In this document: piece after piece, positions 32,936 to 41,002 of the stretch
Layout of the letters: every line of letters starts with the position of its first letter
Position numbering within the stretch: position 1 is the first letter of the stretch
Origin: Dyadobacter flavalbus
Lineage (GTDB): Bacteria; Bacteroidota; Bacteroidia; Cytophagales; Spirosomataceae
Reading direction: 5' to 3'
Assembly: GCF_006149045.1 (NCBI RefSeq)
Contig: NZ_VBSN01000069.1
Location: 62,001 to 126,000, forward strand
DNA: 64,000 nt
Position numbers and translations under genes: made by a program
Notes under the pieces: model-generated
What the model saw: only the letters and a program-made list of their open reading frames with translations
Told to the model about the DNA's origin: nothing
Database searches by the model: none

Positions 32936-35727
32936 AAACCAAGCTGACTTTTAGGAGAACGCGCTCCTTTTTTGGTTTTCTTTTTAACCTTAACGTCACC
33001 ATCGAGATCTTCTTCTGCCATTTCAACAACTTCGGGTTCAGCTGAAATGTCAGCTATCGTTTCTGCAGGAACCTCCGTTTCAGCTACTTCGGGAACCTGT
33101 ACAGCTCCGGGCTCTTCATTGGTGCTGTTTTCATTGTCATCGTCATCCGGTTCTTCGGCGTTGTTGCCGGCGTTACTTTCTGCAAGTACTTCTTCTTCCG
33201 CTGATTCCGTTGCTTCTTCCACCGGATCGGGCAGGGAAGGAAGCCAGCTTACTTCCTTGAACTTTTCCGTAGGCAACTTGAATCCCATGGCGCGCCAGCC
33301 GCGGATATCCACCAGTTCTTCCACGTTGTATTCTTCATGCGTTTGTTCCCTTTGTGCCGTTTTGGCCAGGACAATCCGAAGCTGCGGACGTTTGTCTGTG
33401 CTTGCCAGGAGCAATTTGCTGTTTTTGGAATCGCTGATAAACAGGAATTTCTTGTCACGCGATGAAGTCTCAATGTTAAAGCGTTTGATAAAATGCTGTT
33501 TCTGGCTGCCGTCATAATACAAAGCAGTTATCGGAAGCAACGGATCAAACTTCTTCACAAGCAGCACTTCATTGGACATGTAATGGTTTGTAAGGTCATA
33601 ATTGGTAAGCTCGTAAGTGCCGTCCTTGTAAATGACCAGAATGCTGTCCGCAGCGTCGAAGTTTCCGAGGTATTCGCCTCTTTCGTCCCGGTTCAGTCTT
33701 CCTACAATCGGATCAAACCACATATCCACACCGCCGAGCGTTGACCTTCCGGCTTGTTTGAGCGTGAGCTTCCTGACCGGATAACGCGTAAGGATATTTC
33801 CCATCGCACTGCGGTTCTTGATCAGCAGATCGGCAAAGTTGAAGTCGAACTGTTTTACTTTCGCTTTGCTCTGCGCCGTTAAGTTAACGGTTATAATCTC
33901 GGCTTCCCCGTTTTCATTGGCTGTAAAATACGTGATCTTCGACTTGGGTGTTCCTTGGGTAAGATCATATTCCCGGTCGCGGGTAACGGCTGTGATCTGG
34001 CATCGTTTGATATAAGACATGCCGCTTTTCCCGTCGAGGTAAACGAGGTTATAAACCATGCGTTCATCGTTTTTCACGAAGACGGCACAATGAATAATAT
34101 CTTTTCCGACGAACACTTTTTCCTGTATTTTGGTAACCAGGCATTTGCCGTCTGCACGGAAAACAATAATATCGTCAATATCCGAACAATCCGTTACGTA
34201 TTCATCTTTTTTAAGTCCGTATCCAATAAATCCTTCTGCGCGGTTGACATACAGTTTCTGGTTATTCGCCGCTACAATATTGGCTGCAATCTGATTAAAT
34301 GCCCGGATCTCCGTTCTTCGCTGGCGTCCTTTCCCGTACTTTTTAAGCAAATCCTTGAAGTAATCGATTGCAAACCGGGTGATATGGGCCAGATTGTCTT
34401 CCGTTTCGGCAAGTTCTTCCTGCCATTTACGCATCAGTTCATCCGCTTTGAAACCGTCGTATTTTGAAATACGCTTGATCCTGATCTCGGTCAGCGAAAC
34501 AATATCGTCTTCAGTAATTTCCCGGTAGAACTGTTTTTTATAGGGTTTTAGTCCTTTGTCAATGGTTTGGATAACCGCTTCAAAAGTTTCGCATTCTTCA
34601 ATGTTGCGGTAAATGCGTTTTTCTATGAATATCTTTTCAAGCGAACCGTAAAGGATTTTTTCCAGCAAAGCCAGCCTTTTGATTTCGAGCTCACGCTGCA
34701 GCAAATGGACGGTCTGATGCGTGTTGTATTTCAGAATATCCGTTACGCCTACGAAATGCGGCTTGTCGGCAATGATAATACAGGCATTGGGAGAAATGGA
34801 AACTTCACATTCCGTAAAGGCGTATAAAGCGTCCATCGTAATGTCCGGTGAAACGCCCGGCGCAAGATGTACCTGAATTTCCACCTCGGCGGCCGTATTG
34901 TCCACAACCTTCTTGATCTTGATTTTACCGGCGTCATTGGCTTTTACAATGGAATCGATTAAAGATGTCGTTGTGGTTCCGAACGGAATGTCGCGGATCA
35001 CCAGCATCTTTTTGTCTTCTTCCTCAATCCTTGCGCGTACGCGTACTTTTCCTCCGCGCTGCCCGTCATTGTAATTGGAAATGTCGATTTGTCCGCCGGT
35101 AAGGAAATCGGGATAAATCGTTGCATCTTTTCCCTGCAGTACGGCAATGGAAGCTTCGATCAGCTCACAGAAGTTATGCGGCATGATCTTCGTCGACAGA
35201 CCGACTGCAATCCCTTCCACGCCGAGTGAAAGCAGCAAAGGGAATTTTACAGGAAGCGTTACCGGCTCGCGCTTGCGACCGTCGTACGACAACTGCCATT
35301 CGGTCGTGTCATCGTTGAAAACAATTTCCTTTGCAAAACGCGAAAGCCGTACTTCAATGTAACGTGCCGCAGCCGCACTGTCGCCCGTGCGGATATCGCC
35401 CCAGTTTCCCTGCGTGTCAAAAAGCAGTTCTTTCTGGCCGATGTTTACAATCGCATCGTAAATGGAAGCATCGCCGTGCGGGTGATACTGCATCGACGAG
35501 CCGACCACATTGGCTACTTTGTTGAACCGTCCGTCGTCCATTTCATTCAGCGCATGCATGATCCGCCGCTGAACGGGTTTAAGGCCGTCTTCCACTGCAG
35601 GGACGGCGCGTTCCAGAATTACATAGGATGCATAATCAAGAAACCAACTTTCATATAAACCCGAAATGGGCAATTTATCGTGTAATCCACTATCTTCTAC
35701 GTCAGGCGTAGTTCCGTTTTCGTCCAT
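32929..35727 (-). CDS. parC: Type IIA topoisomerase subunit A (topoisomerase IV ParC-type)
   Basis: A 932-residue DNA topoisomerase A subunit. KPVQRRIMHAL (51-61) matches the GyrA/ParC N-terminus, and the catalytic Tyr is Y123 in AAAARYIEVRL. The C-terminal region lacks the GyrA-box (QRRGRGG), which argues for topoisomerase IV over gyrase, and has degenerate beta-pinwheel blades. The last ~90 residues are acidic and low-complexity (E, D, V, A-rich) before a basic KVKKKTKKGARSPKS end. It decatenates daughter chromosomes with ParE, which is not in the window. Confidence 0.9.
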   Translation of the reverse strand: MDENGTTPDVEDSGLHDKLPISGLYESWFLDYASYVILERAVPAVEDGLKPVQRRIMHALNEMDDGRFNKVANVVGSSMQYHPHGDASIYDAIVNIGQKELLFDTQGNWGDIRTGDSAAAARYIEVRLSRFAKEIVFNDDTTEWQLSYDGRKREPVTLPVKFPLLLSLGVEGIAVGLSTKIMPHNFCELIEASIAVLQGKDATIYPDFLTGGQIDISNYNDGQRGGKVRVRARIEEEDKKMLVIRDIPFGTTTTSLIDSIVKANDAGKIKIKKVVDNTAAEVEIQVHLAPGVSPDITMDALYAFTECEVSISPNACIIIADKPHFVGVTDILKYNTHQTVHLLQRELEIKRLALLEKILYGSLEKIFIEKRIYRNIEECETFEAVIQTIDKGLKPYKKQFYREITEDDIVSLTEIRIKRISKYDGFKADELMRKWQEELAETEDNLAHITRFAIDYFKDLLKKYGKGRQRRTEIRAFNQIAANIVAANNQKLYVNRAEGFIGYGLKKDEYVTDCSDIDDIIVFRADGKCLVTKIQEKVFVGKDIIHCAVFVKNDERMVYNLVYLDGKSGMSYIKRCQITAVTRDREYDLTQGTPKSKITYFTANENGEAEIITVNLTAQSKAKVKQFDFNFADLLIKNRSAMGNILTRYPVRKLTLKQAGRSTLGGVDMWFDPIVGRLNRDERGEYLGNFDAADSILVIYKDGTYELTNYDLTNHYMSNEVLLVKKFDPLLPITALYYDGSQKQHFIKRFNIETSSRDKKFLFISDSKNSKLLLASTDKRPQLRIVLAKTAQREQTHEEYNVEELVDIRGWRAMGFKLPTEKFKEVSWLPSLPDPVEEATESAEEEVLAESNAGNNAEEPDDDDNENSTNEEPGAVQVPEVAETEVPAETIADISAEPEVVEMAEEDLDGDVKVKKKTKKGARSPKSQLGLF

Positions 35728-35898
35728 AAATAAAGGAGGAACCAGGTTTTAAGTATTCAGTAAAAAATGAAATAAGACAAATTTTCCTTACCGGCTTTCA
35801 CTGCAGAACCGGTACATTCAATAGAACGAAGCTGAGTGAAGATTGCCGTAAGAATCCTTTGATTTACCTGCTAATATAGCAAAAAAATGCGATATTTC

Positions 35899-36552
35899 TT
35901 AGTTTTCGGGGTCACTAATATCTGCATTGAGCACGGTAAGAAGCTCACTGATCATCATGGCGGTTGCACCCCAAATTTTATAACCCTGCACCATATAATG
36001 CGGAGCATGAACCTGTTCGCCGCGGATCTGAATATCGCTGGAACCAATGATATTGACGTCGGAAATTTCTTCCAGTTTTATCTCGAAAATATCTTCCACT
36101 TCGCGCGGGTCAGGATAAAAATCCGGCCGGTAAGGCATGGTCGCAATCACCGGCAAAACATAAAAATTACTGGCAGGAATAAAAAGCTCGGTCAGGATGC
36201 CAAGTACTTTCACGTCCGTAAGCCGGAGCCCGATTTCTTCCTGCGCTTCGCGCAAGGCAGTGCGCATCAGATCTTCATCTGTGGGCTCGTAACGCCCGCC
36301 GGGAAACGCAACCTGCCCGGAATGAACGCCGTCATAAGCCGGACGCAGTATCAGCGGAAAATAAATTTCATCCTTGTGCGGATAAAATAAAACCAGAACA
36401 GCGCTTTTTCTGGTCCGTGCATTGGGTTTGAAGTACAGCCTGAGTTTGCTTGATGCCTGCATGATCCGGTGCGCTGACTCACCGGGAAGCGGATATTTCA
36501 GTTTTTTGGTAAGTTGAGAAGTAAATAAGGAAAAAGATCCTAATGTGGCCAT
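35899..36552 (-). CDS. Nudix hydrolase, CoA pyrophosphatase type
   Basis: A 217-residue Nudix protein. SGQVAFPGGRYEPTDEDL followed by MRTALREAQEEIGL is the NudL-type pattern: the UPF0035 motif precedes a Nudix box with one extra residue compared with the canonical spacing. It probably cleaves CoA or acyl-CoA to phosphopantetheine and 3',5'-ADP. The N-terminal ~45 residues (LKYPLPGESAHRIMQASS) are also typical of this subgroup. It is monocistronic between the topoisomerase and the FAD oxidoreductase. Confidence 0.9.
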   Translation of the reverse strand: MATLGSFSLFTSQLTKKLKYPLPGESAHRIMQASSKLRLYFKPNARTRKSAVLVLFYPHKDEIYFPLILRPAYDGVHSGQVAFPGGRYEPTDEDLMRTALREAQEEIGLRLTDVKVLGILTELFIPASNFYVLPVIATMPYRPDFYPDPREVEDIFEIKLEEISDVNIIGSSDIQIRGEQVHAPHYMVQGYKIWGATAMMISELLTVLNADISDPEN

Positions 36553-36674
36553 AGAGGCTTTCCGTTGAATATGTATCCGTTATTAGCTTTGGTATAAATT
36601 CCAGGTTTTGGCATATTAGCCTGAAAACCTGTTTACGCAAATATAATAATAACGATAAAAGATATAATAAGTAT

Positions 36675-38255
36675 TTATTGCTGCGTATTTGCATACAATT
36701 TAACCAGTTGTTCCGCGCATCGTTCTCCGTCCATGGCAGCCGACATAATCCCGCCGGCATAGCCTGCGCCTTCTCCGCACGGAAACAATCCTTTTATTTC
36801 AGGGTGTTCACAGCTGTCGCGTTCCCTCGGAATCCGTACGGGTGAAGAAGTTCTGCTTTCAACACCGATCAGTTGTGCCTGCGGAGAAATATAGCCTTTC
36901 ATTTTTTGTCCGAAATCTGAAAGTGCGTCTTTTAACGGAAATGCAATATTCGGCGGAAGTACATCGCGCAGGTCAACGGCATGCAGGCCCAGCTGATACG
37001 ACGTTTCTCTCAGCTCCGAAGAAACTCTTCCCCGGATAAAATCGGTGGCAAGCTGCGCAGGGGCAGTTTGTGTTGCGCCGGCAGCCGTACATGCAGTTTG
37101 TTCCAGTTCTTTCTGAAACTGCAGACCCGCCAGCGGACCGAATTCACGATACGGCAAAAGATCCTCGTCTTCAATGGAAACTACAATTCCGGAATTGGCA
37201 AAAGGCGAATCCCGCCTCGAAGGCGACATGCCGTTTACGACCACTTCGCCCGAAGCCGTAGCAGCCGGTACGATAAATCCGCCCGGGCACATGCAAAAAG
37301 AAAACACGCCGCGCTGCACACCTTTGTAGCGGGTTTGGGTCACAAGGCTGTACGACGCTGCCGGAAGATATGGCCCGCGGTCTGTTTCGCAGTGATACTG
37401 AATCTTGTCAATAACGCGCTGCGGATGTTCAATGCGGACGCCCATTGCAAACGACTTGCTTTCAATCAGGATATTTTTGGCATGGAGCATTTCATAAATA
37501 TCACGCGCGGAATGCCCGGTTGCCAGGATTACGCCAATGCCCGTATGTTCCTGACTTGAATCCGTTACAATGCCTTTGATGCTGTTCTGCTCAATAATCA
37601 GGTCCGTTACTTTCGTGTCAAAATGGATTTCACCGCCTGCTTTCAAAATACTTTCGCGCATTTCCGAAACGACAAGCGGCAGTTTATTGGTGCCGATGTG
37701 CGGATGCGTGTCAACAAGGATTTGTTCATTGGCCCCGTGCCCCACAAAAATTTCAAGCACTCTGCGGATGTCGCCGCGTTTATTGGAGCGCGTGTAAAGT
37801 TTTCCGTCCGAGTAAGTTCCGGCACCGCCTTCTCCGAAGCAATAGTTGGATTCTGAATTTACAACATGTTCCTTGTTGATGGCGGCCAGGTCGCGGCGGC
37901 GGGCGCGCACGTCTTTTCCTCTTTCAAAAAGAACCGGTTTTACACCCAGTTCAATCAGCCGCAATGCGGCAAACATACCCGCAGGCCCGCATCCGATAAT
38001 AATGGCTTGCGGCCGGTTGCTTACATCCGGGTAATTCAGTTGCGGGATTAAAGACGGCGGGATCTCATTGACATAAACCTCCGCCTGAACATTGACTTTT
38101 ACCTGTCTGCTCCGGGCGTCAATAGACTGGCGCACTTTGCGGATCACAGGCTGTTCTTCCGGGCGAAGCCTTAGTTTTTTTGTAATATGCTGACGTAAAT
38201 TGTCATCGTCCAGCGCTATTTCCGGCGCCAGCGTAAGTTGAAGTGTATATTGCAT
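36675..38255 (-). CDS. FAD-dependent oxidoreductase (COG2509 type)
   Basis: A 526-residue flavoprotein. The N-terminal ~85 residues form a small accessory domain (LRPEEQPVIRKVRQSIDARSRQVKV). It is followed by the dinucleotide-binding IIIGCGPAGMFAALRLIELG (~85-104). Further marks are NYCFGEGGAGTYSDGKLYTRS and the C-terminal GLFPCGEGAGYAGGIMSAAMDG. This pattern belongs to uncharacterised FAD-dependent dehydrogenases widespread in bacteria; the reaction is unknown. Length fits the family. Confidence 0.9.
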   Translation of the reverse strand: MQYTLQLTLAPEIALDDDNLRQHITKKLRLRPEEQPVIRKVRQSIDARSRQVKVNVQAEVYVNEIPPSLIPQLNYPDVSNRPQAIIIGCGPAGMFAALRLIELGVKPVLFERGKDVRARRRDLAAINKEHVVNSESNYCFGEGGAGTYSDGKLYTRSNKRGDIRRVLEIFVGHGANEQILVDTHPHIGTNKLPLVVSEMRESILKAGGEIHFDTKVTDLIIEQNSIKGIVTDSSQEHTGIGVILATGHSARDIYEMLHAKNILIESKSFAMGVRIEHPQRVIDKIQYHCETDRGPYLPAASYSLVTQTRYKGVQRGVFSFCMCPGGFIVPAATASGEVVVNGMSPSRRDSPFANSGIVVSIEDEDLLPYREFGPLAGLQFQKELEQTACTAAGATQTAPAQLATDFIRGRVSSELRETSYQLGLHAVDLRDVLPPNIAFPLKDALSDFGQKMKGYISPQAQLIGVESRTSSPVRIPRERDSCEHPEIKGLFPCGEGAGYAGGIMSAAMDGERCAEQLVKLYANTQQ

Positions 38256-38390
38256 ATTGAAAGGGATTTATCCTTTAATGCTGCAAAGATATGAAATTTC
38301 AATGTTTTTTCTCTTATCCGGATTTCAGGAATAGTTGTAAAATACAGGATCAAGATCCGGATTAAAGCTGTAAAATCCTCATTGGAAAAT

Positions 38391-39881
38391 TCAATTGATC
38401 ATTCTTTTCAAAGCCTTTCTCAGTTCTTCGTTTTTATGCTTTTTCTGGAGAATGACGGGCGCTGCGATGCGTTCCTTGCAGTCGAACAATGAACAGCGTT
38501 CGCAGGTCTGGTTTACTTCCCTGGCAACCAGGTTCGGGTCGTTCAGAAATGCCAGCTTTTCACGCGTTTGTTCATCCAGGTAAATTCCCATCGAAACGCT
38601 TACGTTCAGGTTTGGAGTCGGTGACATGACCTGCGCAAAACTGATAACCAGATATTCGTCACGCGTGTCGATGTATGTGGATTTCTGCGCTTTACAGAGA
38701 ATGCGCGGAGTTTCTTTATTCTGGATTTTATCACCGAGATCATTAAGAATGGTCAGTGCGACCCAGCGGCGGCAGTAGTGCTCATCTTTGACCGTGTGCG
38801 GGTAATGCTTTCTGGAAATGTGCATTTCCTTGGTCATATCAAAAATATTCTGGCCTACGAAGTTGTTAAAGCGGGAAAAAAAGATCTGGTTTATACCAAA
38901 ATAGCGAGGCAGAATATTGCTCAATCTGTAACAGAACGACTCAGGCGTCGTATTGAACTGATGGATAAGTCCGATAAACTTTTCCGGCTGCCATGTTTGC
39001 TGCTGAAATACTTCTGCAATAGCCGGAACAAGCAGGTTTCTTTTGATAATAATGGCGCTGGAAAAGTAAGATGCCTTGAAATTGCTCAGCAATTGTTCAA
39101 AAGACTCGGCTTCCACGAGCGCGGTCGTATGCAGTCGGTTTTTTAAATTCAAAACGATATAACCGATTTCCCTTCCGAATATGAATGCCCGCTGAACGGA
39201 AGTCAGATGCATGTTCATGAGCAGGCGGTTGCTGTTCACGCCGGTTATCGTCAGCGAACGGACACTGGCAAATTCGGGATTAATCCTTTCATTGATGTTT
39301 TCAATGACATAATTGTACCGGTTTGTAAGGATTTCGGCAAGGTAATTTTCGTCCAGAAGCTTTTCCGGTTCAACGCCGTGGCTTTCCAGAAAGTGTTCTG
39401 CTTCCTGCTCGATGTCCTCAAAATAATTGTCATGCATTTCCTGATAAGTGCGCAGTGCAGAGAAATAGAATTTCTCGATCGACATATTGTAGTTCCGGGC
39501 AATTTCGATCAGCGTTCCCACAAATGCACTGATTTTGGTAGGCGCATCCGAAAGTATTTCCAGCAGGTTTGCAGGATCAATGCCGAAAAGTTCGAGCGGA
39601 AGTTCGGTCAGGACGTTGGAGCTCAGCAGATCTGAAATCGGTTCGAGCCTTTTGCTGAGTTTCAGGGAAACAAGCATGTCATAATCAACGTCCATTGCAT
39701 TTGCCAGCGCAATAATCTTGTCGGATTTCGGATATTTTTTCCCTTTTTCAATTTCATTGATATAGGAAATCGACAGTCCGGACTTCTGGGAAAGCTCACT
39801 GAGTGACATTCCCTTGTCGAGCCGGAGCTGTTTGAGCTTCAATCCGAAAACCAGTCTTACATTATCGGTGTTTATTGCCAC
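38391..39881 (-). CDS. XRE/ScfR-type transcriptional regulator
   Basis: About 496 residues. An XRE helix-turn-helix fills the N-terminus (GLKLKQLRLDKGMSLSELSQKSGLSISYINEIEKGKKYP). The middle has an IrrE/ImmA-like region in which the HExxH is degenerate (FGREIGY). The C-terminal DUF2083-like part ends with a Cys cluster, CERCSLFDCKERIAAP. This is the short-chain fatty acyl transcriptional regulator layout (MccR/RamB/PrpR group) that senses acyl-CoA metabolites. I chose GTG 39881 because the TTG at 39911 adds an unlikely N-terminus; the exact start is uncertain. Targets are not visible. Confidence 0.88.
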   Translation of the reverse strand: MAINTDNVRLVFGLKLKQLRLDKGMSLSELSQKSGLSISYINEIEKGKKYPKSDKIIALANAMDVDYDMLVSLKLSKRLEPISDLLSSNVLTELPLELFGIDPANLLEILSDAPTKISAFVGTLIEIARNYNMSIEKFYFSALRTYQEMHDNYFEDIEQEAEHFLESHGVEPEKLLDENYLAEILTNRYNYVIENINERINPEFASVRSLTITGVNSNRLLMNMHLTSVQRAFIFGREIGYIVLNLKNRLHTTALVEAESFEQLLSNFKASYFSSAIIIKRNLLVPAIAEVFQQQTWQPEKFIGLIHQFNTTPESFCYRLSNILPRYFGINQIFFSRFNNFVGQNIFDMTKEMHISRKHYPHTVKDEHYCRRWVALTILNDLGDKIQNKETPRILCKAQKSTYIDTRDEYLVISFAQVMSPTPNLNVSVSMGIYLDEQTREKLAFLNDPNLVAREVNQTCERCSLFDCKERIAAPVILQKKHKNEELRKALKRMIN

Positions 39882-39990
39882 GGTATAAAAAGGTAATGAC
39901 CTGAACGGCAACGAAAATGCTTACAGGAAATTTAAACAGGAATTACAAAATTAGAAATACGCGCCATATTCACAGAATTCATTTCAAAAC

Positions 39991-40027
39991 AAAAAGCGGA
40001 ATCCGTCCATGACCGATTCCGCTTTTC
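39991..40027 (-). terminator. Terminator of the porin gene
   Basis: A perfect 12-bp stem (39992-40003 with 40015-40026) and 11-nt loop, followed on the minus strand by TTTTTGTTTTG. It begins 20 nt after the porin stop codon. Confidence 0.85.
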
Positions 40028-40046
40028 AGCTTTCAGCAATGCTTTA

Positions 40047-40718
40047 TCAGAAAATGGCATACCCAAGCGTAGCCTGGAACAAATTGCTTTTCTTGCCAAA
40101 CTGAGAAGCTGTAGTGGCATTGTCAAAATTGATTTTAGCTACATCTGTAAAGTTTCCTTCATAGCGGACATCTACACTCAGCCTTCCAAAATCAACGCCA
40201 ACACCTGCCTGATAACCGTATGCAACCCTGTTTCTGAACTCGGCATTTGCATTATCTCCAGTTATGTCGTTAAAAGAATCACCGATTTTCCCATTGCTTG
40301 ACAATCTCAGGGAAGCCACCGGACCAACATTGATACGAAGGAATCTGACAAGGCGAACACCAAACATAACCGGTACATCGAAGTTGGAGAAACGTACATC
40401 AACCTTTCCGTCTGAGTTCTGAACACCATTTTCAAACACATTGAACTGACCGCCTTTCTGGGAAAGCAGGAATTCGGGCTGAATATAGAATTTCTTGCCA
40501 TAACGGAAATAAACACCGCCTACGAAGCCCAGAGAGCGATTGTCGTTATCTTTAAAGTTGAATGCCGTGCTGGTTTGTGAAAGGGATAAATCGTTGCTGC
40601 CGTTGATGTTCGACAAGTTTGCACCCGCTTTGATGCCAAATCTGAAAGCCGGATCATACTGTGCAGATGCAGTATAGCTGATCAGCATGGCGCATAGCGC
40701 AATCATAATGTTTTTCAT
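40047..40718 (-). CDS. Small outer-membrane beta-barrel protein (porin/PorT-like)
   Basis: A 223-residue protein with a signal peptide (~1-19, ending ASA/Q). The mature part alternates in short amphipathic strands: FRFGIKAGANLSNING, RSLGFVGGVYFRYGKKFYIQPEFLLSQKGG, VPVMFGVRLVRFLRINVGPVASL. It ends with an aromatic-terminated strand (FQATLGYAIF). This is the outer-membrane beta-barrel domain typical of abundant small porin-like proteins in Bacteroidota. An interrupted palindrome TTTAGCA-aca-TGCTAAA at 40746-40762 in its promoter region may be an operator. Confidence 0.88.
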   Translation of the reverse strand: MKNIMIALCAMLISYTASAQYDPAFRFGIKAGANLSNINGSNDLSLSQTSTAFNFKDNDNRSLGFVGGVYFRYGKKFYIQPEFLLSQKGGQFNVFENGVQNSDGKVDVRFSNFDVPVMFGVRLVRFLRINVGPVASLRLSSNGKIGDSFNDITGDNANAEFRNRVAYGYQAGVGVDFGRLSVDVRYEGNFTDVAKINFDNATTASQFGKKSNLFQATLGYAIF

Positions 40719-40745
40719 AGTAGTAATAATTTAAATGAATTGTAC

Positions 40746-40762
40746 TTTAGCAACATGCTAAA
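40746..40762. promoter_or_regulatory. 17-bp interrupted palindrome upstream of the porin gene
   Basis: TTTAGCA and TGCTAAA are separated by 3 nt, 28 nt before the porin ATG. It could be an operator or a leader hairpin. Confidence 0.3.
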
Positions 40763-40886
40763 AACCTGTGCCCGTTATATAGTACCTTTAAATAAAGGAA
40801 ACTGTGCATTTGTTTCTACAAAGCCGGATTATGCCCGCAGGAGAAAATGAATTGAGCCGGAAATGCCTGAATATGATCAAAAAAGC

Positions 40887-40894
40887 TAATTTTG
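40887..40894 (+). promoter_or_regulatory. Candidate -7 element of leuS
   Basis: TAATTTTG matches TAnnTTTG exactly, about 108 nt before the leuS ATG. No TTG lies at the expected -33 distance. Confidence 0.35.
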
Positions 40895-41002
40895 CGGTCG
40901 CTTTTACAAACAGGCAGCAGCCCTTGTTTTCTTCCGAAGCAATTTGAATGAAGACGGGATTCATGGCGGGGCCGTTCAGGAACAGGGATAAATGTTAAAT
41001 AT